A stretch of 64,000 bases of DNA from SMAG-U1939 sp035763125. GTDB taxonomy: Bacteria; Chloroflexota; Ktedonobacteria; Ktedonobacterales; JADMIN01. The first letter of the stretch is position 1, and the number at the start of each line of letters is the position of its first letter. The position numbers and the translations under genes were made by a program. Below are positions 51,261 through 60,199 of this stretch, piece by piece. The stretch spans positions 1 through 64,000 of the forward strand of contig DASUBU010000154.1 of assembly GCA_035763125.1 (NCBI GenBank), read 5' to 3'. The notes beneath the pieces were generated by a model. The model was not told the origin of the DNA and did no database searches. It worked only from the letters and a program-made list of their open reading frames with translations.

Positions 51261-51809
51261 TTGCCCCCGACCACCGACAATCCTGACGAGATCTTCGACC
51301 TGATTGACAATGCGGACCACGTGATCGGGCACGTACGGCGCGGGGATGCCCACCGCAACCCCGCGCTGCTGCATCGCAGTGTGCAGGTGCTCGTCTTCGA
51401 CGACGCCGGGCGCATACTGTTACAGCGCCGCTCGGCCACCAAGGATCTCTTCCCCGGCTACTACTGCGCCTCGGCCTCAGGACACGTGATCAGCGGTGAC
51501 GACTACGCCGAGACGGCTCGACGCGAGATCGAAGAGGAGCTGGGCGTCAGCCTGGACGTGCGCTTCATCGAGAAAGTTGTGGTGGCATCGGCGTTCGAGA
51601 CCGAGATGACGGCGCTCTTCGTCGCACGCTCCAATGGGCCATTCGACTTCAATACGGACGAGACCGCCGGCGGGGCATTCTTCGAGCGTGCGGACCTCCG
51701 CGCAAGCGAGCCACGCCTAGCACTAACGCCAGCGGCGGAGTCAGCGCTGGCCGCCATCGAGCGGCTCGCGGAGTCGGGCACGCTCGCGCAATGCCTGGCT
51801 GGGCTTTGA
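51261..51809 (+). CDS. Nudix hydrolase
   Basis: A 182-residue Nudix protein. The box spans GHVISGDDYAETARREIEEELG, fitting G-x5-E-x7-REVxEExG with small changes. Flanking sequence (FDLIDNADHVIGHVRRGDAHRNPALLHR) matches the YfcD/IPP-isomerase-like group, which has HxxLH-type entry. The start is TTG 51261 with a perfect AGGAGG upstream; no ATG is nearby in frame. It cleaves a nucleoside diphosphate linked to X; X is unknown. Confidence 0.8.
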   Translation: MPPTTDNPDEIFDLIDNADHVIGHVRRGDAHRNPALLHRSVQVLVFDDAGRILLQRRSATKDLFPGYYCASASGHVISGDDYAETARREIEEELGVSLDVRFIEKVVVASAFETEMTALFVARSNGPFDFNTDETAGGAFFERADLRASEPRLALTPAAESALAAIERLAESGTLAQCLAGL

Positions 51810-51904
51810 CCGCGCGGGGGTCGAGGGCGTATGATGGAGATGCATGGTGACGCTGGCTACAATTGCGTGCCGGCGCAGGACGGCATGCGAAGAGGAGCAG
51901 GTTG

Positions 51905-52249
51905 ATGGCAGAGGAGCCACAGACACAAATCGAGGTAGTAGGCGAGACACCAATCTCCGTAGACGACGTATTGGCGGCGCTGCGCGAGTGCTATGATCCC
52001 GAGATTCCGGTCAATGTCGTGGATCTTGGCTTGATCTACAACTTAAAGCTCGACGGTCCGACAATAGACATCACGATGACGCTCACTGCGATCGGGTGCC
52101 CGGTCGGCCCTGAAGTGATGGCAGAAGTGGAAGGGCGCGTCAGGGAGGTAGTGGGCGTCGAGAACTGCAACGTGACGCTCACGTACGAGCCGCCATGGAC
52201 GCCTGATCGGATGACTGAAGACGCGCGCTGGGAGCTTGGCATCGGCTAG
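51905..52249 (+). CDS. MIP18 / DUF59 iron-sulfur assembly factor
   Basis: A 114-residue MIP18 (PaaD/SufT-like) protein with DPEIPVNVVDLGLIYNL and the ITMTLTAIGCPVG Cys segment. Family members help insert or transfer metal-sulfur clusters. No suf gene is close. ATG 51905 has GAGGAGCAGG. The reading frame upstream to 51863 has no protein character. Confidence 0.82.
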   Translation: MAEEPQTQIEVVGETPISVDDVLAALRECYDPEIPVNVVDLGLIYNLKLDGPTIDITMTLTAIGCPVGPEVMAEVEGRVREVVGVENCNVTLTYEPPWTPDRMTEDARWELGIG

Positions 52250-52356
52250 CGCGAGCGAATGCGGGTCGCCCTGGCAGACTGCGCGGATGGCTCCCCTATG
52301 GAGGATCGCCGCGCGCAGTCAGATGAGGTCGCGGGCAGAGCGAGCGGAAGGGGCCT

Positions 52357-53796
52357 ATGTATCTCGATCAAGTACAAGTACCCACAGCGCAGCCGACGAT
52401 CAACATCTCAGCCAAGCTGATTGCCTCGATCAAGATCTTACAGTGCTCGGCGGAGGAGCTGGAACAAGCGATCGCCCGCGAGCTGCGCGACAATCCGGCT
52501 CTCGATGCGGAAGAGCTGGCCCAGTGCCTGCGTTGCGGGGCCGCCCTCCAGACCGGTGTCTGCCCGGTCTGCGAGTACGCCGCCAATCCCGGTGTAGATC
52601 CGCGCGCCGACGTGCTCGCCTGGGATGAGCCGATCAGCACAGGCGCCGATCTCGCCGACGACGGGAGCGACGTGGACCCGCTCGACTTCGTCGGCACGCG
52701 CGAGACCCTCGAAGAGCATCTGCTCCGCCAGATGGGCGCGCTGATCGCGGGCGAGGATATGCCGATTGCCGACTACCTGGTCGGCAATCTGAACTCCCAC
52801 GGCTACCTGGCGACCTCGATTGCCGAGGCGGCCGAGACACTGCGAGTGGAGGGGGAGGATGTCGAGCGAGTGCTGGCGGTCTTGCAGTCGCTCGATCCCC
52901 CAGGCATCGGCGCACGCGACCTGCGCGAGTGCCTCTTGATCCAGCTCACCCGTTTCGAGTCGCGCGGCGACGCGCCGCCGTTGGCGCGCCGGATGGTCGC
53001 GGAGCACCTGCATGCGCTGGGCGAGCACCACTTCGCCGAGATCGCGCGCCGGCTGGGCACATCAGTGGCGCAGGTCAAGCTGGCCTGGCGCTTCATTAAG
53101 GCGAATCTCAATCCCTACCCCGCCCACGCCTTCGAGGCCGCCGAGCTGCCTGACGTCGGGCTGGCCTCCTCCTCCGAGCGTAGCTGCATCGTGCGGCCCG
53201 ACGTGGTCATCCGGGCGGCCGAGCAGGGCTTCGAGGCCGAAGTGATCGAGCGGAGGCGCTACCGTTTCTCGCTAAGCCCTGCGTATTCGGCGCTCTCCGC
53301 GCGCGCGCGCGGCTCCCATGTGGCCAACCGGCTCAGCGAGCACGAGCGGCAGCACGTGCGCGAGTATACCTCGCGGGCGCGCTTCTTCATCGAGTGCGTC
53401 AGGCAGCGCTGGGATACACTGCACACGATCGCCGCAGCGCTCATCGAATGCCAGGCGGATTATCTCGCTCATGGCGTGCGCCATCTGCGTCCGCTCACCC
53501 GTGGCGAGCTAGCCGAGCGTCTCGGCATGCATGAATCCACCGTCAGCCGCGCGACCGCTAACAAGTACGTGCTGCTGCCGAGCGGCCGCACCGTCTCGTT
53601 CGACGACTTCTTCGACGGCTCGCTGGCCGCCAAGGATCTGATGCGCGAGCTGATCACCTGCGAGGATCCCGACCGGCCCTACAGCGATGAGGATCTCACA
53701 CTCCTGTTGCACGAGCGCGGTGTGCCGCTCGCCCGCCGCACCGTCGCCAAGTATCGCGAAGCAATGGGCATCCTTCCCTCGCGCTTCCGCCTCTAG
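52357..53796 (+). CDS. rpoN: RNA polymerase sigma-54 factor with inserted zinc ribbon
   Basis: A 479-residue sigma-54. Region I is short: AKLIASIKILQCSAEELEQAIARELRDNPAL. Residues 57-72 hold C57-x2-C60 and C69-x2-C72 (CLRCG / CPVC), a zinc knuckle not found in the usual Gln-rich region I. The core-binding domain and the helix-turn-helix RLGMHESTVSRATANKY follow. The RpoN box ARRTVAKYRE occupies 459-468. The ATG has GGAAGGGG before it. Activator proteins needed for sigma-54 are not in the window. Confidence 0.9.
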   Translation: MYLDQVQVPTAQPTINISAKLIASIKILQCSAEELEQAIARELRDNPALDAEELAQCLRCGAALQTGVCPVCEYAANPGVDPRADVLAWDEPISTGADLADDGSDVDPLDFVGTRETLEEHLLRQMGALIAGEDMPIADYLVGNLNSHGYLATSIAEAAETLRVEGEDVERVLAVLQSLDPPGIGARDLRECLLIQLTRFESRGDAPPLARRMVAEHLHALGEHHFAEIARRLGTSVAQVKLAWRFIKANLNPYPAHAFEAAELPDVGLASSSERSCIVRPDVVIRAAEQGFEAEVIERRRYRFSLSPAYSALSARARGSHVANRLSEHERQHVREYTSRARFFIECVRQRWDTLHTIAAALIECQADYLAHGVRHLRPLTRGELAERLGMHESTVSRATANKYVLLPSGRTVSFDDFFDGSLAAKDLMRELITCEDPDRPYSDEDLTLLLHERGVPLARRTVAKYREAMGILPSRFRL

Positions 53797-53859
53797 CCAC
53801 GTGGCGTGCGCCTCACGCCTTTTTGGCTCGGCGATTGGTGCCGCGATGGCCCACCCATC

Positions 53860-54813
53860 TTATTCTGACTTTGTGGAGGTAGAAGGGGACGCGCCATACC
53901 ATCCGCCCGTGCTGCCGTCTGGCTCGTCGGTGGATGGCGGTACCACGTACACCCATACCTTGCCATCGGCCACCTGTGTCTGGATGTGTGGCAACGGCCG
54001 GTACCACACCGGCGAGGTTTTCGCCGACTCGCCCTCGGCCGTGAAGCGGCCACCGTGGCACGGACAATCGAAGGTCTGCTGCTCTCCGTTCCAGTGCAGC
54101 AAGCAGCCCATGTGTGTGCAGACACCCGACAGTGCCAGGAAGCCGTTGGCCGTATGGCGCAAGAAGCCGACGATATAGGGTGTGGCGAATTGCTTCACGC
54201 TGCCCAACGGCAGCTCCGCCGCACTCGCTACCGCGATCCACATGCCGCTGCCTTCGGGGATCAGGGGCACCTGAGCGGTCGTCGTTGCGCCGGGGATAGC
54301 CGAGCGCTCGATGGCGACTCCGCCAGCCAACCCCACCGCCGCCGCTGCGGTCAGGCCTGCCGCACTGAGTAGCCCCCGCCGCGAAATGCCCTTGCGCGGC
54401 CGATCGGCCGCCGGCTGCTCCGGCGCCGCTCTCTCAGACTGAGGGGCGGGGCGCTCGACCGCTGGGGCTGTCGTAGGTGGCGGAACCCCGCGCTCGCGCA
54501 CAGGCTCGCTGGGGATCTCGCCGGCGAATAGGCGCTGGCGCAGAGCCGCGACAAAGGCGGGATCAGGCTCGGCAGCCTGTGGCGCGGCGGCGCGGAACGC
54601 GGCCGCGGCGGCAAACATGCGCGCTTCCTCTTCGGAGAGGTCCTCCGGACGCGAAGGACGGCGATCAGCCCGCAGATGCTCGATGTGCTCGTGCAGCCGT
54701 GTGTACTGCTCGAAGCGCTCCGCGCCGAGGGCACCACCCTCGTCCGGAGTCACTCCGGTGTCGAGGGCCATGTCGCGCAGCGAATCGGGTTGTTCGTCGT
54801 TTCCAGAGCCCAT
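53860..54813 (-). CDS. Rieske [2Fe-2S] protein with anti-sigma-like N-terminus
   Basis: A 317-residue protein. Residues 1-135 have an ARMFAAAAAFRAAAP... DPAFVAALRQRL segment like the N-termini of membrane anti-sigma factors, without Cys. A Tat-like signal with RR (SRRGLLSAAG) and a hydrophobic helix follows at about 145-168. The C-terminal Rieske domain has C232-T-H234-MGC237 and C250-P-C252-H253, the two cluster-binding loops with the disulfide Cys pair. It lies 7 nt after the ECF sigma gene, translationally close. Start ATG 54813 has GTAGGAATCCC. Confidence 0.85.
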   Translation of the reverse strand: MGSGNDEQPDSLRDMALDTGVTPDEGGALGAERFEQYTRLHEHIEHLRADRRPSRPEDLSEEEARMFAAAAAFRAAAPQAAEPDPAFVAALRQRLFAGEIPSEPVRERGVPPPTTAPAVERPAPQSERAAPEQPAADRPRKGISRRGLLSAAGLTAAAAVGLAGGVAIERSAIPGATTTAQVPLIPEGSGMWIAVASAAELPLGSVKQFATPYIVGFLRHTANGFLALSGVCTHMGCLLHWNGEQQTFDCPCHGGRFTAEGESAKTSPVWYRPLPHIQTQVADGKVWVYVVPPSTDEPDGSTGGWYGASPSTSTKSE

Positions 54814-54820
54814 GGGATTC

Positions 54821-55402
54821 CTACCTGCTGGGGTGCGGATCACCCGCCTGATAGCCGACCGCGTCCAGCTCTTGCAGGTCCACGGCGGCTGCCTTTTGCA
54901 GCGCCCGATACTGCAAGACCTTGACGTTGGCCTCCGTCAGCCCCATCTTTGTGGCCGTCTCGCGGATGGAGAGGTTGAGGAGGAACCGATTGGTCAACAC
55001 ATCGCGGTAGCGCGGCGGCAATCGGCTGAGAACCGCGGTGACACGCCCGTCGGCGTTGCTGGGCACGGGTGGGTCGCTCTCGTGGTCGCTCGCCTCCCAC
55101 CCGGCATCGAGCAGTTTCTCCAGCGAGTCGGCGCGCAGACGGTAGAACTCGCGCCAGTGGTCGGCCACAGTCGTCCGAGCCACCTGGAAGAGCCACGCCT
55201 GAATGCTCTGCCCAGCACGCGCTTGATCCAGCCCGCGCACCGCCTTGATGAACACCTGCGAGGTCAGGTCTTCGGCTTCCTCGCGGTTGCCGACCTTCGA
55301 GTAGATGAAGTGGTAGATCGCTCCGACATTGCGCTCATAGAGCTCTTCAAAGCTCGCGGCGGCTCGGTCGCTATCGGACGCGGATGGAGTGTCGCCGGTC
55401 AT
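54821..55402 (-). CDS. ECF-type sigma factor
   Basis: A 193-residue ECF sigma factor. Region 2 is seen in FEELYERNVGAIYHFIYSKVGNREEAEDLTSQVF, and the region 4 helix-turn-helix is LSIRETATKMGLTEANVKVLQYRAL. ATG 55402 has GGAGGG; the frame is open to 55906 but the extension has no protein character. Followed by a Rieske protein whose N-terminus resembles an anti-sigma; this pairing recurs in Chloroflexota and suggests a redox-responsive regulon. Confidence 0.88.
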   Translation of the reverse strand: MTGDTPSASDSDRAAASFEELYERNVGAIYHFIYSKVGNREEAEDLTSQVFIKAVRGLDQARAGQSIQAWLFQVARTTVADHWREFYRLRADSLEKLLDAGWEASDHESDPPVPSNADGRVTAVLSRLPPRYRDVLTNRFLLNLSIRETATKMGLTEANVKVLQYRALQKAAAVDLQELDAVGYQAGDPHPSR

Positions 55403-55615
55403 CCGCGCCCTCCGCTGTATCACCTGCCCGCCTCCCTCGCTGTCGGTGCACCCGCCTACGAGGTGGTACGGCCATGCGTTACGTTTGTACCCACTAGAGT
55501 GGTAGGATACGCCATACGGGCCGTTCGCGCCAGTGGGGGCACTTTTCGGTTGGGTGCCAGCAGCGCGAGCCGAGGCGCGACAGACACAGAGTAGTGTGGT
55601 GAGGGGTACGTTGAG

Positions 55616-56056
55616 ATGGACGACGAGGACACTGGCGCTCCAGCAGGCGGGGCGAATCCCACGACGGGAGACATGCTGCGCGACATCTTTGCGCGACAGG
55701 CTGAGCTGGGCCAGTTCTACCGCCAGATGCGCCCGGAGGGCTTCTACGGCCTGCCCCCACTCGAGAAGTGCACAACATGGACACGCGCCATCATCCACGA
55801 GTGCTGCGAGCTCGACGACGAGCTCGGCTGGAAACCATGGAAGAACGCGCCTGACCGCGAGGCGAACCGCGCAGCGCGCCTTGAAGAAACGGCCGACATC
55901 CTGCACTTTGTGGTGGAGCTGGCGCTCTGTCAGGGTTTTTCAGCCGACGAGCTCTACGCGGCGTACGTGCGCAAGAATGCCGCGAATCGTGAGCGCCAGC
56001 GCATCGACCCACGCTATCGCGCAGTCAGCGCCGCCGAGACTGAGACGGACGCGTAG
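55616..56056 (+). CDS. dUTPase_2 / MazG-like nucleotide pyrophosphatase
   Basis: A 146-residue all-alpha protein. Acidic metal-ligand motifs are HECCELDDELGWKPWK and EETADILHFVVEL, typical of the dimeric dUTPase (PF08761) and MazG families. The WK pair after ELGWK is a dUTPase_2 mark. It would cleave dUTP or a related nucleoside triphosphate to the monophosphate. The ATG has GAGGGG upstream. It is divergent from the sigma gene and is followed by an HNH gene. Confidence 0.75.
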   Translation: MDDEDTGAPAGGANPTTGDMLRDIFARQAELGQFYRQMRPEGFYGLPPLEKCTTWTRAIIHECCELDDELGWKPWKNAPDREANRAARLEETADILHFVVELALCQGFSADELYAAYVRKNAANRERQRIDPRYRAVSAAETETDA

Positions 56057-56084
56057 TGATGATCGAAAGGGAGGATGACAGCGC

Positions 56085-56474
56085 ATGCGGACGGCGCGCC
56101 TGATGGGCCGGATCGCCGCGACCGATCGCACGTTCACGTTCCATGACGGCGAGTGGGTGGGCAAGTGCTTGATCTGCGGTGGACCACTGCGCTTCGACGC
56201 CGAGACCGGCGACGGCGCCAACATCGAGCACATCCTCCCGCGCACACTTGGCGGCGGCAATGACCTGCGCAATCTCGGCATCACTCATCCCCGCTGCAAC
56301 GGCGAGAAGGGACGCAACTGGGATAGCGGCCGGCGACGGCGCGGCCAGCCGGACCGCTACCAACTGCTCGTCGGGCGCCTGCTAGCGCAGCGCGCGTTGC
56401 GCTGGCGTCCGCCAGATGTTGAGGGCGCTGAGGGTGACAGCACACCAAACGCGGAGGGCGCATGGCAGGCATGA
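56085..56474 (+). CDS. HNH endonuclease
   Basis: A 129-residue HNH nuclease: zinc knuckle CLICG, catalytic stretch IEHILPRTLGGGNDLRNLGITHPRCNGEKG with the His-Asn-His arrangement and the second Cys. The ATG has GGGAGGATG before it. The stop overlaps the next gene. Free-standing HNH proteins are diverse (restriction, repair, homing); no methyltransferase is next to it. Confidence 0.85.
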   Translation: MRTARLMGRIAATDRTFTFHDGEWVGKCLICGGPLRFDAETGDGANIEHILPRTLGGGNDLRNLGITHPRCNGEKGRNWDSGRRRRGQPDRYQLLVGRLLAQRALRWRPPDVEGAEGDSTPNAEGAWQA

Positions 56475-57238
56475 GGCCGCCGGACGAGCCGGAGACCAGT
56501 TCCACGTGGCAGCCGCCGATGGCACCGGGCCAGCCACCGCTCCCCAATCGTTTCGACCGTGCGACGTTCACGGGCTGCCTGGGGATTGCGTGTGTCCTGG
56601 CGCTGCCGGCGATTCTCTTCCTGCCAGTGGAGACGTGGGGCCTGCCGGAGTGGGCGCAGCGCCTGGTGCCGCTGGTGGGGGTGGCCTTCGCGCTCGCCGG
56701 TGCCGCGTTGCTCTCACGCGTGCCCGCCGCCGCCGCCGGGCGCTCCACTGACCCGCGGCGTCCACTGACGGGAGCGGGCCGCCCGCCACTGGTAGAGCGC
56801 CCGGCGCGAGAGGAGAATCGCGCCGCGCTGCTGATTGCCTGGGCGCTGGTGGTGGTCTGTGTGATCGGCTATCTTTCGGTCAGCTTCGCGCGCCGGCCCG
56901 CCGGCGTAGTGGTGGGGACGCTACTGGCAAGCGTGGCCGGCGGTGCGTTGGTGGTCTATGGGGCGCTGGCCCTGGCACGGCGGCTACCGGCGCCCGCGTG
57001 GCACTGGGTGCGCACGCCGGTCTCTGGGGCTGGCTCGGCCCAGTGCCTCCCGTTTGGCACGGCAGGCGTGGTTGCCCTAGCGTGGGCACTGTTCGTCGCC
57101 GCTGGCGAAGGCTACGCCTGGGCGCCGCTGGGCGTCGGCGTGCTGATCCTGGGGGGCGCACTGATCGGCCCTCTGACGCAGCGCCTGGCTCCTCCGCGCG
57201 GCCCTGGCGGCCAAGGTGGCCCTCCGGGCGCACGGTGA
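56462..57238 (+). CDS. Membrane protein of unknown function
   Basis: A 258-residue protein with a polar N-terminus and about six hydrophobic helices, for example GIACVLALPAILFL, LVPLVGVAFALAGAALL, AALLIAWALVVVCVIGYLSV and AGVVALAWALFVAAG. No family recognised. It starts at ATG 56462 with GGAGGGCGC, overlapping the HNH gene by 13 nt; a second ATG at 56471 has an ATGA overlap with the HNH stop. Confidence 0.6.
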   Translation: MAGMRPPDEPETSSTWQPPMAPGQPPLPNRFDRATFTGCLGIACVLALPAILFLPVETWGLPEWAQRLVPLVGVAFALAGAALLSRVPAAAAGRSTDPRRPLTGAGRPPLVERPAREENRAALLIAWALVVVCVIGYLSVSFARRPAGVVVGTLLASVAGGALVVYGALALARRLPAPAWHWVRTPVSGAGSAQCLPFGTAGVVALAWALFVAAGEGYAWAPLGVGVLILGGALIGPLTQRLAPPRGPGGQGGPPGAR

Positions 57239-57378
57239 GGCTGAGCGCGAGTGTGTGATGTCAGGTGGTATGCGCCTTGCGTCGTGAGCGGAGGCAAAGG
57301 ATATCCGACTGCGCGCTCGCAGAGCGCCTCCGCCGGTGGTGGTGTGGCCGCGCGCGGGCACGGGACAAGAGGGCGATC

Positions 57379-57891
57379 ATGCAGAAGGAACAGATCGAAC
57401 AGAGCGAGCAGCAGCGCATCCCCGTCAAGCTCTACCGCACTGAGGAGCGCATCACTGTCGCGGCGCCGATGCCGGGGTCGGAACCCGAAGACATCATGGT
57501 AGAGGTCACGCCGCAACACCACATCATCCTGAGCGGAGAGGTGCGGGGTCTGCTGAAGGGGATCAAGGAGCTGATCCTTGACGAATGGACGGTCGGCGGC
57601 TATCTCCGCGACCTGGAGCTGCCTGTTGAGGTGAACGGCGGCGAGGCCAACGTCACCTATGGCAACGGCGTGCTAGTCGTCGCCTTGCCGATCGCGCAGC
57701 AGACGACCCCGGCGCGCCTGCGCATGCAGCCCTATCGTGACGATCGGGGCGAACGCGCGGGGAACGCCGGGCATCCACCGCACCCGCAGAACACCGCCCA
57801 GCATCAGGCGAACGCGATGAACGAGTGGCTTGCACACGGCGGCAGCCTGCCCGCCGAGACGCCACACGCGGAGGCAGGCAGCGGCGGCTAG
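57379..57891 (+). CDS. Small heat-shock protein (Hsp20-like)
   Basis: A 170-residue alpha-crystallin-fold protein. The core has YRTEERITVAAPMPGSEPEDI, ITVEVTPQHHIILSGEVRG-like strands (read VEVTPQHHIILSGEV) and the GNGVLVVALPIA ending strand matching the GVL motif. The core is flanked by a His/Asn/Pro-rich C-terminal tail of about 50 residues. It prevents aggregation of unfolded proteins. The ATG 57379 has GAGGGCGATC. The usual LxI/V tail contact motif is not obvious. Confidence 0.75.
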   Translation: MQKEQIEQSEQQRIPVKLYRTEERITVAAPMPGSEPEDIMVEVTPQHHIILSGEVRGLLKGIKELILDEWTVGGYLRDLELPVEVNGGEANVTYGNGVLVVALPIAQQTTPARLRMQPYRDDRGERAGNAGHPPHPQNTAQHQANAMNEWLAHGGSLPAETPHAEAGSGG

Positions 57892-58034
57892 CGCGCCACG
57901 CGGCTCGGATCAGTGGCGTTCTCCCGCATGGCGGCTCACACCACGCTGGAGCGGCACGCCTGCGTAGGAGAGGGCTGGCGCCGTTTTGGACAGGCGGAAG
58001 CTACTCTCCACGCTCTGTCGGTGCAGGCACGCGC
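57892..58034. other. Convergent gap, no feature
   Basis: A short gap between Hsp20 (+) and the MocR gene (-); no gene or clear terminator is seen in it. Confidence 0.4.
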
Positions 58035-59507
58035 TCAGGAATAATGGGGCGCCGCCGCAACGCGCTCGATCACCTCCGCTAGAATCGTTGCCCCGCGGAT
58101 GATGTCAGGGAGGTCCTCACCTCCGTAGCCAAGCAGCAGCCCAGACCGATCCGGCGTGCCAAGATAGTAGCTATCCAGCACAGTCGCCAGGACGCCGCGC
58201 GTTCGCGCAAGCTGTGCCACGGACCGTGCATTGAGATCAGGGCGAAGCTCCAGGTACGCGTGCAACCCCGCTTCCAGTCCACGTAGCTGGGCAAGATGCG
58301 CAATCGGCGCGAGCGCTTGTGCGATGGCCTGTCGCTTCTGGGCATACTGCTGGCGCATCCGTCGAATATGGCGATCCAGGTGCCCATGGGAGATGAAGGC
58401 AGCAAGCATCTGCTGAAGCGGCCACGAGACGTATTCATCGGTCAGGTCTTGGAGCTGCGCGATGCGCTGGCGGAGCAGCGGTGGCGCCACGAGATACCCG
58501 ACCCGCAGGGCAGGAGTCAAGACCTTGGAGAACGTCCCGATATACGCCACTCGCCCAGCGCTGTCGAGGCTTGCGAGCGCCGGAAGTGGGGAGGCATCGA
58601 AGCGAAACTCGCTGTCGTAGTCATCTTCCATGATGAGGCTATCGTTGAGCTGCGCCCAGGTAAGCAGGGTGATTCGGCGTGAGACTGAGAGCCGTGTGGC
58701 AAGCGGATACTGATGCGACGGTGTTGTATAGACCAGCGGCGGAGCCAATGCGCCGTGCGGCAGATGGTCCACTCGCATGCCATCATCGTCAAGCGGAACG
58801 GGCATGATGTGCGCTCCCCTTGCCTGCAGGATATGTCGAGCGGCGGGATACCCCGGTTCCTCAAACCCCACGGTGTCGCCAGGAGTGAGGCACGCCCGCG
58901 CAATAAGGTCGAGCGCGTGCGTGGCCCCTGCCGTGATGAGGATGTCCTCTGGAGTACACGCCAGGCCGCGCGACCGGCCCAGGTAGAGAGCAAGCGCCGT
59001 CCGAAGCGCTGGATCCCCATCGAGCGCGCCGTAACTCTCTGGCGGGAGGCGGCTCGTTACTGCTCTCCACGCCTCGCGCCACACGCGGGGGGCAAGGGAT
59101 GACATGGAAGGCATCCCCAGGCGAAACGCGATGGACCGCGGCGTAGGCGGCTCTTCGTGTGCCGCGCCGGGCGCAGTCCGCAGCCAGCGAGGCGCGACGT
59201 CTGGCACGGGGAGTCTCGGCGGCGGCAGCGATGGCAGATCGCTGCCAACGTAGGTTCCCGATCCACGGCGGCCTTCGAGGTACCCCTCGGCAACGAGCTC
59301 ATCGAAGGCAGAGCTGGTCACTGTGCGTGACACGCCAAGTGCCTGCGCCAACGCGCGCGTCGAGGGAAGCCGTGTCCCTGAAGCGAGACGGCCATCCAAG
59401 ATCGCTCGGCGGAGCTGCTCGCAGAGTTGCTGCTGCAGCGGGAAACGCCCCGCACGATCGAGCATCAAGGGTAGATTCAGGTCGGACCCAATCCCGGATG
59501 AGGGCAT
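58035..59507 (-). CDS. MocR/PdxR-type GntR-aminotransferase regulator
   Basis: A 490-residue fusion. Residues 25-90 are a GntR winged helix (RLPSTRALAQALGVSRTVTSSAFDELVAEGYLEG). The C-terminal domain is an aspartate-aminotransferase-like PLP fold; the PLP lysine lies in GTFSKVLTPALRVGYL, and the YGALDGDPALRTALALYLGRSRG segment is typical of MocR. PLP or a PLP adduct is the ligand. It may control the divergent DUF1579-like gene or vitamin B6 genes elsewhere. The ATG 59507 has GGAGCGG. Confidence 0.85.
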   Translation of the reverse strand: MPSSGIGSDLNLPLMLDRAGRFPLQQQLCEQLRRAILDGRLASGTRLPSTRALAQALGVSRTVTSSAFDELVAEGYLEGRRGSGTYVGSDLPSLPPPRLPVPDVAPRWLRTAPGAAHEEPPTPRSIAFRLGMPSMSSLAPRVWREAWRAVTSRLPPESYGALDGDPALRTALALYLGRSRGLACTPEDILITAGATHALDLIARACLTPGDTVGFEEPGYPAARHILQARGAHIMPVPLDDDGMRVDHLPHGALAPPLVYTTPSHQYPLATRLSVSRRITLLTWAQLNDSLIMEDDYDSEFRFDASPLPALASLDSAGRVAYIGTFSKVLTPALRVGYLVAPPLLRQRIAQLQDLTDEYVSWPLQQMLAAFISHGHLDRHIRRMRQQYAQKRQAIAQALAPIAHLAQLRGLEAGLHAYLELRPDLNARSVAQLARTRGVLATVLDSYYLGTPDRSGLLLGYGGEDLPDIIRGATILAEVIERVAAAPHYS

Positions 59508-59520
59508 GGCCGCTCCATAA

Positions 59521-59550
59521 GTGGCTATCTCATATCTGCACAGAGTGGCT
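59521..59550. promoter_or_regulatory. Direct repeats in MocR/DUF1579-like intergenic region
   Basis: GTGGCT occurs at 59521-59526 and 59545-59550, 24 nt apart, between divergent genes. MocR proteins often bind such direct repeats; this is tentative. Confidence 0.3.
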
Positions 59551-59640
59551 CTTTTGCAGGGTCCATCTTGTGGGTAGCATACCGTGTGGGAGGGGCAGAG
59601 GCAATCAGCACACAGTTGCACCCATGCAAGGGAGGATTTC

Positions 59641-60135
59641 ATGGCCATGGCCAACGCCGAGAGGCAAGACGGGCGAGCTGATTTTGATTTCCTGGTTGGT
59701 CGGTGGAACGTCCATCATTGGCGACTGCGCGAGCGGCTGAACCACTCGACGTCCTGGGAAGAGTTCGAGGGCACGACGGTGGACCGCTTCATCCTGGGAG
59801 GACTGGGCAATATCGGCGAAGCCGAACTGACGCGCGCGTCGGGTCCGCTGGAAGCCATGTCCATCCGCCTCTTCGATCCACAGTCTCGGCAGTGGAGCGC
59901 CTATTTCGCAAACAGCCTACAGGGCGCCTTGTCGCCTCCAATGACGGGAGGATTCGCCCAGGGACGTGGCGAGTTCTACGCGCAGGAAACCTTCGAGGGC
60001 AAGTCTATCTTTAGCCGCTTGATCTGGTCCGACATCACGCCTACCTCGTACCGCTGGGAACAAGCATTTTCGGCGGATGGCGGCAGAACCTGGGAGACGA
60101 ACTGGATCATGGAGCTCACCAGGCAGCCGGAATAG
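59641..60135 (+). CDS. DUF1579-like protein
   Basis: A 164-residue soluble protein. The N-terminal FDFLVGRWNVHHWRL and the strands EEFEGTTVDRFILGGLGN and YRWEQAFSADGGRTWETNWIMELTR match the DUF1579-type beta-barrel pattern. Function unknown. ATG 59641 has GGGAGGATTTC. It is divergent from the MocR regulator. Confidence 0.65.
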   Translation: MAMANAERQDGRADFDFLVGRWNVHHWRLRERLNHSTSWEEFEGTTVDRFILGGLGNIGEAELTRASGPLEAMSIRLFDPQSRQWSAYFANSLQGALSPPMTGGFAQGRGEFYAQETFEGKSIFSRLIWSDITPTSYRWEQAFSADGGRTWETNWIMELTRQPE

Positions 60136-60199
60136 AAGCGGCGAGCGCATGCTCGGCTGGCCCGCCAGCGCTCCGCCAGGGGCCAGCGACGAAGAACCT

